DNA from: Henriciella sp.
GTDB lineage: Bacteria > Pseudomonadota > Alphaproteobacteria > Caulobacterales > Hyphomonadaceae
Length of the DNA: 64,000 nt
Direction: 5' to 3'
Assembly: GCF_029936995.1 (NCBI RefSeq)
Contig: NZ_JAPYRE010000006.1
Coordinates: forward strand, 102,001-166,000
Below the pieces are notes generated by a model, which saw only the letters and a program-made list of their open reading frames with translations, was not told the DNA's origin and ran no database searches. Shown here piece after piece: positions 51,886 through 60,897 of this stretch (the first letter of the stretch is position 1; each line of letters opens with the position of its first letter). The translations under genes were made by a program, and so were the position numbers.

Positions 51886-53886
51886 TCAGGCTTCACTGTT
51901 CTCAGTCGACTCGGGTGCAGGTTCAGTCGAAACCTCTTCCTGCTGGCGGCTATAGGTGCACGGGCCGCCCCGGAAGGGCGCAAAGCCTGAACCGAAGACC
52001 GCTCCGAGGTCGAGATGGTCGTGTGAGGCGACAATTTTCTCATCGAGAACCCGGCGGACCTCGTCGATAAGTGGTGTGAGGAGACGGGCCTGTAGTGTCT
52101 CCAGGGTCTGCGCATCGGGATCGACATCATCTTTCTGCGGTTTGCCGTCCTGCCATGTGTAGAAACCCTCACCGGTTTTCTTGCCGAGGTTTCCAGCGTC
52201 AGTCTTTGCAATCAGCCGTTCTGGTGGTTCCGGCACATGCTCCAGCGCTTGCGACAGGACGCGGCCAACTTCGAGGCAGATGTCGAGCCCCACAGTGTCG
52301 GCAACTTCTACAGGGCCCTGCTGCATCCCGAATGCTTCAGCGGCGGCATCGACCTCTTCCGGCTTGTAGCCCTCATCGATCAGGGTGATGGCAGCGAGCA
52401 GGTAAGGCGTCAGGATGCGGTTCACGAGGAAGCCGGGCGCGCTTTTGACTGGCAGCGGGAGCTTGTCGATCGCCTCGATGAAAGCCAGTGCGCGTTCGCG
52501 GGTTTTCTTCGATGTTTTCTCGCCGCTGACGATTTCAACAAGTGGCATCTTCGTGACGGGGTTGAAAAAGTGCAGGCCGACAAAGCAGGCCGGGTCGGGA
52601 AGTTTTTCGGCTAGTGTTTCCAGCCTGATGCTGGATGTGTTCGTTGCCAGCAGCGCATCGGGCTTCATCCGGTCAGTGAGGCCCTCATAAATCTTCTGCT
52701 TGATCTCTTCCTTTTCCGGACCGGCCTCGATGATGAGATCTGCAGACCGGATGCCATCGCCCTTCGGATCGGGGATCAGGCGGTCCATGGGATCACGGAT
52801 GTCATCAGACCGGTCGTGCTTGCCGTCCATCCATTCATGGGCGCGGCCCATGGCTTTCGCGATGACGGAGGTGTCGATGTCCTGCAGGGTGACGCTAAAT
52901 CCCTGCATCGCTGTCCACATGGCGATGTCGGCGCCCATCGTGCCCGCGCCGATGACATGGACGTGGGATATGCCATGGCCGTCGCTGAGACGCGCCTGAC
53001 GTTTGAGGGCTTCCTGACGGGTGAAGAGGCCGATCAGGTTTCGTGCAGTTCTGGTCTGGCTAAGTTCCACAAAGGAACGCGCTTCGGCAGCAAGCACCTT
53101 TTCCTTCTCGGACTCATCCTCGAACAGGTCGATCAGGGCATAGGGAGCCGGATAATGCGCTTCGCTAAAGCGCTTGGCTGTTTCCTTGCGCGCCCGGCTG
53201 GCGATGTACTGACGACCGGGACCGGACATTTCGAGCGTGCGTCTGATGCCTGCGATAAAGCCGCGTTCCTTTTGTGCCTTTCCGGTTTCAGCAGCGGCAT
53301 GGGCCGCGGCCTCAAGGTGGCGTTGGGGCACGGCATCACGTACAAGCCCCATCTCATTTGCCTTGCGGGCATTGATCGTGCGTCCGGTCAGCATCAGCTG
53401 GAGTGCGCCAGAAGGCTCAATGGCCTGCGGCAGTCTGAACGTGCCGCCGAGGCCGGGATGCAAACCGAGCTGGATTTCTGGGAAACCGAAACTGGCCGAG
53501 GTGTCTGCCACGCGATGATCGCAGGCAAGCGCGACCTCCAGCCCACCGCCGAGACATGTGCCATGAATGATTGCAACGGTCGGGCAGGACAGGGCTTCCA
53601 GCCGGTTCAACGCGGCGTGGCCCTGATCAATCAGGGACTTGAGGTCTTCTGGATCGGTTCTCGAAATTTCTTCGATGTCAGCTCCCGCCATGAACCCCGA
53701 CGGTTTGCCCGAGCGCAGGAAAAGTGCTTTCGGCGGTGCCTTCTCGATCTCGTCCAGAAAGGCCGAGAACTGGTCGAGGACGGCGCGGCCAAGTGTGTTC
53801 TGCGCCTGTCCTGGCACATTGAGCGTCAGGGTTGCGTAACCGCCCGCCTGTTTTTTCAGGTGCCAGATACTTCCACTACGCGCCAT
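51886..53886 (-). CDS. fadJ: Bifunctional enoyl-CoA hydratase/3-hydroxyacyl-CoA dehydrogenase
   Basis: A 666-residue multifunctional beta-oxidation enzyme. The N-terminal crotonase domain (to about 200) has AGADIEEISR and IIHGTCLGGGLEVALACDHR. The middle and C-terminal domains are the NAD-dependent 3-hydroxyacyl-CoA dehydrogenase, with HVIGAGTMGADIAMWTA at about residue 305 and FFNPVTKMPLVEIVSGEKTS further on. The symbol is by similarity to FadJ/FadB; I cannot say which fits better. Its start overlaps the thiolase stop by one base. Confidence 0.9.
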   Translation of the reverse strand: MARSGSIWHLKKQAGGYATLTLNVPGQAQNTLGRAVLDQFSAFLDEIEKAPPKALFLRSGKPSGFMAGADIEEISRTDPEDLKSLIDQGHAALNRLEALSCPTVAIIHGTCLGGGLEVALACDHRVADTSASFGFPEIQLGLHPGLGGTFRLPQAIEPSGALQLMLTGRTINARKANEMGLVRDAVPQRHLEAAAHAAAETGKAQKERGFIAGIRRTLEMSGPGRQYIASRARKETAKRFSEAHYPAPYALIDLFEDESEKEKVLAAEARSFVELSQTRTARNLIGLFTRQEALKRQARLSDGHGISHVHVIGAGTMGADIAMWTAMQGFSVTLQDIDTSVIAKAMGRAHEWMDGKHDRSDDIRDPMDRLIPDPKGDGIRSADLIIEAGPEKEEIKQKIYEGLTDRMKPDALLATNTSSIRLETLAEKLPDPACFVGLHFFNPVTKMPLVEIVSGEKTSKKTRERALAFIEAIDKLPLPVKSAPGFLVNRILTPYLLAAITLIDEGYKPEEVDAAAEAFGMQQGPVEVADTVGLDICLEVGRVLSQALEHVPEPPERLIAKTDAGNLGKKTGEGFYTWQDGKPQKDDVDPDAQTLETLQARLLTPLIDEVRRVLDEKIVASHDHLDLGAVFGSGFAPFRGGPCTYSRQQEEVSTEPAPESTENSEA

Positions 53887-55214
53887 CAGGCCGCCTCCGT
53901 TTTATCAGTTTCGGTGCGCGACGGGGGTGTCGATGCTGCAAGGGCTTCCAGAAGCATGCCGCCTCCCTGGCCCCCGCCAATGCACTCTGTGGCAATGCCG
54001 GTTCTGTTGCCGCGCCGGCGCATGGCATTAAGCGCGTGCAGGATGATACGGGCACCGCTGGTGCCTACGGGATGGCCAAGGCTGATCGCACCGCCATCGA
54101 CATTGAGGCGCTCACGGTCAATCTCACCCATCGCGCCCTCAAGGCCGAGCTCCTCCTTGCAGAACGTGTCGCTTTCCCAGGCTTTCAGGCAGGCCAGGAC
54201 CTGATGGGCGAAAGCCTCGTTTAGTTCCCAGAGATCAATGTCACCCAGACCGAGCTGATGTCGTTTGAGAATGGGAGTCACGGCATGGACCGGGCCGAGC
54301 CCCATGCATGCGGGGGAGAGGGCCGCCCAATGACTGTCGCGGATTTCGCCCAGGGGTTCCAGACCGTGCTTGTCCACAAAGCGTTCCGACGCCACCAGCA
54401 TCCAGCAGGCGCCATCCGTGATCTGTGAGGAGTTACCTGCCGTGACATGCCCATAAGGACGCTCGAAGACGGGGTTCAACGTGTCCAGCTTCTCGACATT
54501 CGAGTCCGGGCGCACACCGTCATCCTTTTCGAAAACTTCGCCATCCTGACTGAAGACCGGGTCAACCTCATTGTCGAGCCAGCCATTCTCCTGCGCTCGG
54601 GCAAGGCGCTTGTGGCTCTCCACGGCGTAGGCATCAGCTTCCTTGCGCTTGATATTCCACTCGTGACGGAGGATTTCAGCGGTCTGTCCCATGCCGAGGT
54701 CGACCACGGTGTCGGTAAGCCCCTTTTCGACGCCGATAACGGGTTCGAGCATGGAAAAGCGGAACTTGCTGACGGCTTCGACGCGGTCGAGCAGGGACCT
54801 GGACGTGTTCAGGCCGGCAAACCAGTCGACCGCCTGTTCATTCAGGAGCAGGGGCGCGTGGCTGAGGCTTTCAGTGCCGCCAACCATGAGACAGTCATAA
54901 TCACCTGCGCGGATATAACGAAAGGCGCTATCGACCGATTGCATGCCGGAGCCACAGTTGCGCTGTACCGTCCAGCCCGGCATGTCCTTGCCGAGGCCCA
55001 TGCGCAGGGCTGCGACACGGGCCGGATTAGTCGCCTCTGCACCGGGCGAGCCGCACCCCAGAATGACTTCCTCGACCTGACTGGCGATTTCCGGGTGACG
55101 CAGCAGGAGCGTACGCCCGGCCTGCACTGCGAGATCAACGGCCGTGAACGGACCGGGTTTGCCGCGGGCCTTTATGAAAGGTGTGCGATTTCCATCGACA
55201 ACATAGACCTTCAT
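53886..55214 (-). CDS. fadI: Acetyl-CoA C-acyltransferase (thiolase)
   Basis: A 442-residue thiolase. The nucleophile Cys87 is in VQRNCGSGMQ; the catalytic histidine is in GGAISLGHPVGTSGAR and the second cysteine in ECIGGGQGGG near the C-terminus. A long insertion around residues 150-250 and the context with fadJ and fadE point to a beta-oxidation thiolase rather than a biosynthetic one. The gene overlaps its neighbours at both ends, indicating tight coupling in the operon. FadA versus FadI naming is uncertain. Confidence 0.9.
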   Translation of the reverse strand: MKVYVVDGNRTPFIKARGKPGPFTAVDLAVQAGRTLLLRHPEIASQVEEVILGCGSPGAEATNPARVAALRMGLGKDMPGWTVQRNCGSGMQSVDSAFRYIRAGDYDCLMVGGTESLSHAPLLLNEQAVDWFAGLNTSRSLLDRVEAVSKFRFSMLEPVIGVEKGLTDTVVDLGMGQTAEILRHEWNIKRKEADAYAVESHKRLARAQENGWLDNEVDPVFSQDGEVFEKDDGVRPDSNVEKLDTLNPVFERPYGHVTAGNSSQITDGACWMLVASERFVDKHGLEPLGEIRDSHWAALSPACMGLGPVHAVTPILKRHQLGLGDIDLWELNEAFAHQVLACLKAWESDTFCKEELGLEGAMGEIDRERLNVDGGAISLGHPVGTSGARIILHALNAMRRRGNRTGIATECIGGGQGGGMLLEALAASTPPSRTETDKTEAA

Positions 55215-57472
55215 GCTGACGCCTTTTCGGGATGTTCTGTTTCGGGGTTCAGGCCGTTTTTCGAGACACGCGAGGGATCAAAGGAATCAACCTCGATGAC
55301 TTCGCGGACGGCTCGATAGAGGTCGCCCAGCTGTGCATGTTCCTCAGCGGTGATAAGACCGGCCTCACGGGCTGCCTCCGGCATCTCCATGTCCTTTTCC
55401 CGCATCCGCTTGCGTAAAGGAGCGCAGGCTATGGTCAGCGCAAGCGCCCGCTCGAGCGCAGCAAGAGGGTCTGCGCCGGTGCCGGTATAGACGCCTTCGC
55501 CCAGGCGTTCGCGTGTCTCGCCGGGCTCCTGGAGAAGTTCGGCGACGGCTTTGGTCATTTTATCGGTCGGGCCGCGCCGGCGTTTCCCGCCGGTCTGGGT
55601 CAGCATCTTGATGGTCCAGCCCCAGAAACCGCTCGGGAAATTGTCGCCAACTTCGGCAAGCCGGGCGTGCATACGGGCGATGCCATCTGCGAAGACCCAG
55701 TCGAGCAGGGGTTTGTCTGCAGCAGGCTGTCCGTCGGCCTCAAAGCGTTTCAGGGCTGCGCTCAGCAGGAAAAGTTCGGCGAGGACATCGCCAAGCCGTG
55801 CAGACAGGCTCTCCTTGAACTTCAGCTTGCCGCCAAGAATGCCGAGTGAAATTTCTGAAGCTACGGCAAGGTTGGCGCTGTAACGCGATAGTTCGCGATA
55901 ATACGGCTTGAGCGTTTCATCTTCCGGAACAGATGTGAACTTGCCGCCGGTCAGGCCATGGAACCAGCTGCGCCAGATATTTGCGAAATCATGCCCGACA
56001 TGGCGCCAGATGAGGTCGTCAAACTTGCGCAGGGCTTCCTTGCGATCTTTCAGTGCGACGGCCTGCATCTCTTCCAGGATGTATGGGTGGCAACGGATCG
56101 AGCCCTGACCAAAAATGATCAGACTGCGCGTCATGATATTTGCGCCTTCGACGGTGATGCCGATAGGGATCGCCCTGTAGGGGGTCTCGAGATAGTTCTT
56201 CGGGCCGACGCAAATGCTCTTGCCGCCGTGAATGTCCATGGCGTAGTTCACGGTTTCGCGCATCCGTTCGGTCGCGTGATACTTCATGATGCCAGAGGCC
56301 ACACCCGGATGGTGGCCATTATCCAGCCCTATCGTGATGAAGCGGCGCGCGGCCTCCAGCTGATAGGCGATGGCCCCGATGGGCGCGAGCTTTTCCTGTA
56401 CGCCTTCGAACTGGCCGATCGGTATGCCAAATTGCTCTCGAATACGGGCATAGGCCCCGGTCGTCTGGGCGGATACCTGTGCGGCAGCTGTGGAAAGAGA
56501 GGGCAGCGAAATACCGCGCCCGGCCGCGAGCGCGCCCATAAGCATTTTCCAGCCCTGGCCTGTCTGTTCCTGCCCACCGAGAATCTGGTTGACCGGAATG
56601 AAGACATCGCGGCCCCAGCTGGGGCCATTCTGGAAAGCAAGACCAGCCGGGATGTGACGGTCGCCCGTATCGACGCCTGGCAGGTCTGTCGGGACGAGGG
56701 CAACAGTGATGCCGAGATCTTCCTCGCCGCCGAGAAGGCCGTCCGGGTCCTTCAGCTTGAAGGCAAGCCCGATCAGGTTCGCGACCGGGCCAAGCGTGGT
56801 ATAGCGCTTTTCCCAGTCGAGCTTGATGCCGAGTGTCTTTTCACCCTCCCACTCGCCTTCGCAGACGGTCCCGGTTGCTGTCATGGCGGAGGCGTCTGAG
56901 CCGGCTTCAACGCCGGTCAGGGCGAAGCAGGGAACTTCTTCGCCGCGGGCAAGGCGGGGAAGATAGTATTTTTTCTGTTCATCTGTGCCATAGAGCATCA
57001 GGAGCTCCCCCGGGCCGAGGGAGTTTGGCACCATAACTGTCACAGCCGCTGAGACATTGCGTGTCGCGATACGTTTGACGACTTCGGAGTGTGCGGAAGC
57101 AGAAAAGCCGAGGCCGTCATACTCCTTCGGAATGATCATGCCGAAGAATTTGTTCTGTTTCATATAGGCCCAGGCCGCTTCAGGCAGGTCCATATGCTCG
57201 TGCTCGATCTCGAAGTCGTCCAGCATGGCGCAGAACTCTGCGACGGGGCCGTCAAGGAATGCCTGTTCTTCCTCGGTAAAGCCGTGGCTCTCGAAGCTCC
57301 TGAACCTTTCCCAGTCTGGTTTGCCGGAAAAGAGATCGGCTTCCCACCAGGTGTCACCGGCCTCGAGGGCCTGGGCTTCTGTGTCTGAAAGACCCGGCAG
57401 TACGCTTTTGTACCAGCCCATTAGCGGCCTGCTGATGAGGTTCCGCCTAAGCGACTTGAAGGGGTTGGCCAT
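55211..57472 (-). CDS. fadE: Long-chain acyl-CoA dehydrogenase (FadE type)
   Basis: A 753-residue FAD enzyme that starts beta-oxidation. The acyl-CoA dehydrogenase core (about 80-480) has IIPKEYDGLGFSASAHSE, CFALTGVEAGSDASAM and MDIHGGKSICVGPKNYLE, and it is followed by a long C-terminal region typical of the FadE (DUF1974) group. It is somewhat shorter than the E. coli enzyme. It is the first gene of the leftward fad operon and divergent from fadL with 118 bases between. A CGAACG/CGTTCG repeat (57556-57577) lies in that gap. Confidence 0.93.
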   Translation of the reverse strand: MANPFKSLRRNLISRPLMGWYKSVLPGLSDTEAQALEAGDTWWEADLFSGKPDWERFRSFESHGFTEEEQAFLDGPVAEFCAMLDDFEIEHEHMDLPEAAWAYMKQNKFFGMIIPKEYDGLGFSASAHSEVVKRIATRNVSAAVTVMVPNSLGPGELLMLYGTDEQKKYYLPRLARGEEVPCFALTGVEAGSDASAMTATGTVCEGEWEGEKTLGIKLDWEKRYTTLGPVANLIGLAFKLKDPDGLLGGEEDLGITVALVPTDLPGVDTGDRHIPAGLAFQNGPSWGRDVFIPVNQILGGQEQTGQGWKMLMGALAAGRGISLPSLSTAAAQVSAQTTGAYARIREQFGIPIGQFEGVQEKLAPIGAIAYQLEAARRFITIGLDNGHHPGVASGIMKYHATERMRETVNYAMDIHGGKSICVGPKNYLETPYRAIPIGITVEGANIMTRSLIIFGQGSIRCHPYILEEMQAVALKDRKEALRKFDDLIWRHVGHDFANIWRSWFHGLTGGKFTSVPEDETLKPYYRELSRYSANLAVASEISLGILGGKLKFKESLSARLGDVLAELFLLSAALKRFEADGQPAADKPLLDWVFADGIARMHARLAEVGDNFPSGFWGWTIKMLTQTGGKRRRGPTDKMTKAVAELLQEPGETRERLGEGVYTGTGADPLAALERALALTIACAPLRKRMREKDMEMPEAAREAGLITAEEHAQLGDLYRAVREVIEVDSFDPSRVSKNGLNPETEHPEKASA

Positions 57473-57555
57473 GAGTCGGATGCCTCTTGATAACAGAAAT
57501 ATAATTGGAAAGCGTCTGGGGAAGGCTTCAGGTTCCCATCAAAACCTGCGACGCG

Positions 57556-57577
57556 CGAACGTCCGGGGGAGCGTTCG
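57556..57577. promoter_or_regulatory. Inverted repeat between fadE and fadL
   Basis: CGAACG and CGTTCG, separated by ten bases, in the gap between the divergent fatty-acid genes, about 14 bases before the longer fadL start. The arms are short and the match could be chance. A FadR/PsrA-like regulator binding here would be reasonable, but no regulator gene adjoins. Confidence 0.3.
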
Positions 57578-57611
57578 TTTCGTGTGAAAAATGCAAGAAG
57601 GCTTTCCTCCC

Positions 57612-58934
57612 ATGTACATAATCCGCACACTTACAATGACTCTCCTCGCCAGCTCTGCGGTGGGTCTGGCGAATGCTGACAGTTTCGCCGTGAATGAATA
57701 TTCCGCATCAGACCTCGGACGGGCCAATACAGGACGGGTCACGCAGACGGACGACCCGGCTGCAGCCTTTGGTAACCCGGCACTTCTGACGGCGTTCGAG
57801 CGTCCGGAAGTGTCGCTGGGTGTAAGCGGGATATTTGGCAATGCCGAGTATGATGACAGAGGGTCTGCCGATGCGCTGGGTAATCCACTCGGAGGCGACA
57901 CGAATGGGTTCCTGTTTGACGAAGCCGTCCCGTATGGCCATGCAGTATATCCCTTGAGCGAGGATGTTGCGCTCGGCCTGTCAGTAACAGTGCCGTTCGG
58001 CCTCTCGACCGACTATGAAAAGGACTGGCCGGGCCGCTATCAGGCGCTGACGTCCGAATTGCAGACGATCAACATCAATCCGAGCCTCGCCTATCAGGTC
58101 AGCGATACAGTTTCCCTGGGGATCGGTATCAATGCCCAGCGCGTCGATGCGCGGCTGACCAGCGCAATTGATTTCGGTGCTGTGTGTTTCAATCAGGCCG
58201 ACCCGGCCACATGCACGGCGGCAGGTGTCGTTCCGCAAGGCGCTGACGGGGTAACGGAAATTGAAGGTGATGACTGGAGTTATGGCTGGAATGCAGGCAT
58301 TTCCTGGATGCCGCATCAGGATGTCACGGTTGGGCTGCACTATCGCTCACAGATCGACCACATGGTCGAGGGCGATGCCAGTTTCACGGTTCCCGAGAAT
58401 GCAGACTTTCTGACGGCAGGCGGGGCGTTCACGGATACGGGTGGCGGTGCCGCACTTGACCTGCCCGCGTCGACGGAACTGGGGATCAAGTGGGCCGCGA
58501 CGGACCGCGCCACGCTTTATGCCAATGCGATGTGGACCGAGTGGTCCAGTATACAGGAGTTACGGGTCCAGTTTGAAAATCCTGTCCAGCCGGACTCGGT
58601 CGAAGAGCTGAAGTATGAGGATGCCGGCCGTTATGGCTTCGGTGGCGATTATGAACTGTCACCGGATTGGACGGTGCGTGCAGGGTATGCGTTTGATGAA
58701 ACTCCGGCCCAGCCCGCTTTCCGCACCGCGCGAATTCCCGACAATGACCGCCATATCCTGGCTGTCGGCACGAGCTGGTCTCCAAACCCGGCGTGGACGG
58801 TCGATGCAGCCTATAACCGGGTCACTATTGAGGACGCTGATTTCGACAGGACGGGCAGTTTCGGCGACCGTGTGACTGGGAAGTTCAGCGGACATGCTGA
58901 TGTGGTTTCGGTGAGCGCGACACGACAGTTCTGA
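57612..58934 (+). CDS. fadL: FadL-type outer-membrane fatty-acid transporter
   Basis: A 440-residue outer-membrane barrel of the FadL/TodX family. A signal peptide (start YIIRTLTMTLLASSAVGLANA) precedes the FadL plug with NEYSASDLGRANTGR and the DPAAAFGNPALL motif. FGLSTDYEKDWPGRYQA is a FadL motif in an outer loop. The last residue is Phe, as in outer-membrane barrels. ATG 57612 is chosen; a start at 57591 would add seven residues. It lets long-chain fatty acids or other hydrophobic substrates cross the outer membrane and is divergent from the beta-oxidation operon that uses them. Confidence 0.93.
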   Translation: MYIIRTLTMTLLASSAVGLANADSFAVNEYSASDLGRANTGRVTQTDDPAAAFGNPALLTAFERPEVSLGVSGIFGNAEYDDRGSADALGNPLGGDTNGFLFDEAVPYGHAVYPLSEDVALGLSVTVPFGLSTDYEKDWPGRYQALTSELQTININPSLAYQVSDTVSLGIGINAQRVDARLTSAIDFGAVCFNQADPATCTAAGVVPQGADGVTEIEGDDWSYGWNAGISWMPHQDVTVGLHYRSQIDHMVEGDASFTVPENADFLTAGGAFTDTGGGAALDLPASTELGIKWAATDRATLYANAMWTEWSSIQELRVQFENPVQPDSVEELKYEDAGRYGFGGDYELSPDWTVRAGYAFDETPAQPAFRTARIPDNDRHILAVGTSWSPNPAWTVDAAYNRVTIEDADFDRTGSFGDRVTGKFSGHADVVSVSATRQF

Positions 58935-58955
58935 GACGTCACTTTCACCAAGGGC

Positions 58956-58992
58956 CGTTCCGCGCTCCATAAACTGGGCCTTCTGCGGAACG
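58956..58992 (+). terminator. Long-loop hairpin after fadL
   Basis: CGTTCCGC (58956-58963) and GCGGAACG (58985-58992) form a perfect eight-base stem around a 21-base loop, between the fadL stop and the next gene. No T run follows, so it may be a Rho-independent terminator only in part, or an mRNA end structure. Confidence 0.4.
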
Positions 58993-59020
58993 TTGCCCGG
59001 GGCTGAGCGTCTTTCACGAG

Positions 59021-60553
59021 GTGGATCTGACATTTGCCAGTCGGACGAATGCAGGTTGCAGAGACAAACGTTGCGCCCGGGGGCAGCCATTGGACGAGAC
59101 TCAATTCCTTGTGCCAGGCGATACATGCTGGCGGCGCGAACAGGCGGATTGTGTGCGCATCATTATCGATGGCGCGGATTATTTTCCCGCGGTCAAGCGC
59201 GCCATGCTGAACGCGCAGCATACGATCATGATGATTGGCTGGGATTTCGATACCCGCATTGAATTCGAGCCTGACGGTGCAACACTTGAGGGACCCAATA
59301 CGCTCGGTGAATTCCTTTCATGGTTTACTGAAAACCGTGAGGACACCCGGCTCTATATGCTGAAATGGGACCTGGGGACATTGCAGTCACTCGGGCGTGG
59401 TATGGTGCCAATGGCCGTGCGTCCCATGCGAATGTCGGAAAACTTCCACTTCAAGCTCGACACTTCGCATCCTGCGGGCGCAGCGCATCACTCAAAGATC
59501 ATTGTAATTGATGACCAGATTGCCTTCTGTGGCGGTATCGACATGACAGCAGGGCGCTGGGACACGCGTGACCACGATGATAACCAGCCGTACCGTAAAA
59601 TGCCCGGAGATGGCGAGCCTCTGAAACCCTGGCACGATGTTACAACGGCGGTTTCTGGCCCGCTTGCCAAGGCCCTGGGCGACGTGGCGCGCCAGCGCTG
59701 GTTCAGGGCAACGGGGCAGAGGATCAACCCGCCCGGTCTTGATGGCAGGCCAGTATGGCCAGGGCTCGAAACGACCTTCGAGCGTCTGCCCGTCGCAATT
59801 GCGCGAACCTATCCGGATTATGACGGCTTTCCGGAAGCCCGCGAGATTGAGGCGCTATATCTCAGGGCAATCGCCGAAGTGCGGCAGACCTTCTATGTCG
59901 AGACGCAGTATCTTGCATCTGCCCGTATCGCACGTGCGATTGCCGAGCGCCTGGCTGAAGCGGATGGACCTGAATTCGTGATCGTGCTGCCGCAGAAGGC
60001 TGAAGGATGGCTGCGACAGAAGGCGATGGATGGCGCGCGTGAGCGGCTGTTGAATTATCTCTGGGCGAATGACCCGCATGGCCGTCTGGCGGCATATTAT
60101 CCGGTCACTCAGGAAGGGGCCGCGATATATGTCCATGCCAAGGTTCTTATCGTAGATGACTGGCTTATCCGCGTCGGGTCTTCGAACCTCAACAATCGCT
60201 CAATGGGGTTTGACACCGAATGTGACCTGGCCATTGATGCGCGTGATTGTGCCGAGCCTGACGCTGTCGGGGCCAGGATTCTCGAGCTGCGTCACGATCT
60301 TGTCTGCGAGCATCTGGGCGTAGGTGAAAGCGCCTTTGCCGAGCAGCTGGAAGCATCAGAAAGCCTCATAAGTGCCATAGAGGGCCTGCGGGGCGATGGG
60401 CGCTCCCTTCGGCCCTTCACGCGGGGCGAGGTGAAAGAGGATGCCAATATCCTCGCAGAAAATGAGCTTGCCGATCCCGAAGCGGTTGGCGATGGCCTTG
60501 CCGACCGCTTGATGGACGGCATTCGTGACCTGGTGGGACGGGTCAAGTCCTGA
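59021..60553 (+). CDS. Phospholipase D-family protein
   Basis: A 510-residue protein with the two HKD motifs of the PLD superfamily: HSKIIVID (His157, Lys159, Asp164), followed by FCGGID, and HAKVLIVD near residue 370, followed by GSSNLNNRSMG. The WDFDTRI and DTRLYMLKWD segments are typical of the cardiolipin synthase-like and PLD subgroup. There are no clear membrane segments or signal peptide. It could hydrolyse or transphosphatidylate phospholipids. The start is uncertain: GTG 59021 or TTG 59090 (in frame), with weak ribosome sites at both. Arg/Cys-rich early residues favour a later start. Confidence 0.85.
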   Translation: MDLTFASRTNAGCRDKRCARGQPLDETQFLVPGDTCWRREQADCVRIIIDGADYFPAVKRAMLNAQHTIMMIGWDFDTRIEFEPDGATLEGPNTLGEFLSWFTENREDTRLYMLKWDLGTLQSLGRGMVPMAVRPMRMSENFHFKLDTSHPAGAAHHSKIIVIDDQIAFCGGIDMTAGRWDTRDHDDNQPYRKMPGDGEPLKPWHDVTTAVSGPLAKALGDVARQRWFRATGQRINPPGLDGRPVWPGLETTFERLPVAIARTYPDYDGFPEAREIEALYLRAIAEVRQTFYVETQYLASARIARAIAERLAEADGPEFVIVLPQKAEGWLRQKAMDGARERLLNYLWANDPHGRLAAYYPVTQEGAAIYVHAKVLIVDDWLIRVGSSNLNNRSMGFDTECDLAIDARDCAEPDAVGARILELRHDLVCEHLGVGESAFAEQLEASESLISAIEGLRGDGRSLRPFTRGEVKEDANILAENELADPEAVGDGLADRLMDGIRDLVGRVKS

Positions 60554-60621
60554 CACTTGCCAGACGAGGCGTAGGCCTGCGCCGCCCAGCAGGCAGATGT
60601 CACCCGGCTGGCAATGTTATT

Positions 60622-60657
60622 TTTGTAAGAATATTACAAATATTTGACAAAAATATT
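60622..60657. promoter_or_regulatory. Two overlapping 7-5-7 palindromes
   Basis: TTTGTAA-GAATA-TTACAAA (60622-60640) and AATATTT-GACAA-AAATATT (60639-60657) are both perfect seven-base inverted repeats with five-base centres, joined end to end and sharing two bases. Such spacing is typical of dimer operators. TTTGACAAAA-like elements recur further down. Likely binding sites for a regulator of glcB. Confidence 0.6.
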
Positions 60658-60811
60658 ACCACATATACTTTCAGGGTGGTTGGCGGTCATCTCGCATGAG
60701 CGCCGAAAATGAGCGTGCATAACTGAACGGGTTGGTTTTGCTTGGATTTACGGCTAATTTGAGCTCTTTCTGGCCTATTTTGTCTTTCTTTTGGTGGGAT
60801 TGAGGGGCGCG

Positions 60812-60850
60812 TACCCTTTTTGACAAAAGGGTAGACACATTCTGTCAAAA
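60812..60850. promoter_or_regulatory. Palindromes near the malate synthase promoter
   Basis: TACCCTTTT-TGAC-AAAAGGGTA (60812-60833) is perfect over nine bases each side. A second pair, TTTTGACA (60818-60825) and TGTCAAAA (60843-60850), overlaps it with a 17-base gap. They precede the probable -10 box by 22-60 bases, the place for an activator or repressor. Confidence 0.6.
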
Positions 60851-60871
60851 GCGGCAGGAAAACCCGGAATT

Positions 60872-60877
60872 TATAAT
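60872..60877 (+). promoter_or_regulatory. Probable -10 box of malate synthase
   Basis: A perfect TATAAT, 20 bases before the glcB start, with AAGGA between. No good -35 box occurs at the usual distance (60849-60854 reads AAGCGG), which suggests that an activator is needed. Confidence 0.55.
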
Positions 60878-60897
60878 GGCCAACTAAGGACGTGACG

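Larger units (their letters stand above)
60554..60897. other. AT-rich regulatory region upstream of malate synthase
   Basis: About 340 bases with no supported gene. It is markedly AT-rich against its surroundings and carries three strong palindromes (listed separately), a TATAAT box and a ribosome site before glcB. One short leftward frame (60687-60905) has no family match. Confidence 0.7.

Noticed and set aside
52816-54204. A 462-residue open frame antisense to fadJ and fadI
   Set aside because: It covers two genes with intact active-site motifs and has no domain of its own.
55958-56899. A 313-residue open frame antisense to fadE
   Set aside because: The opposite strand encodes a complete acyl-CoA dehydrogenase; no family match in this frame.
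60812-60833. Rho-independent terminator reading of the 9-4-9 palindrome
   Set aside because: No T run follows it, and it is over 250 bases after the upstream gene, close to the glcB promoter. An operator is more plausible.
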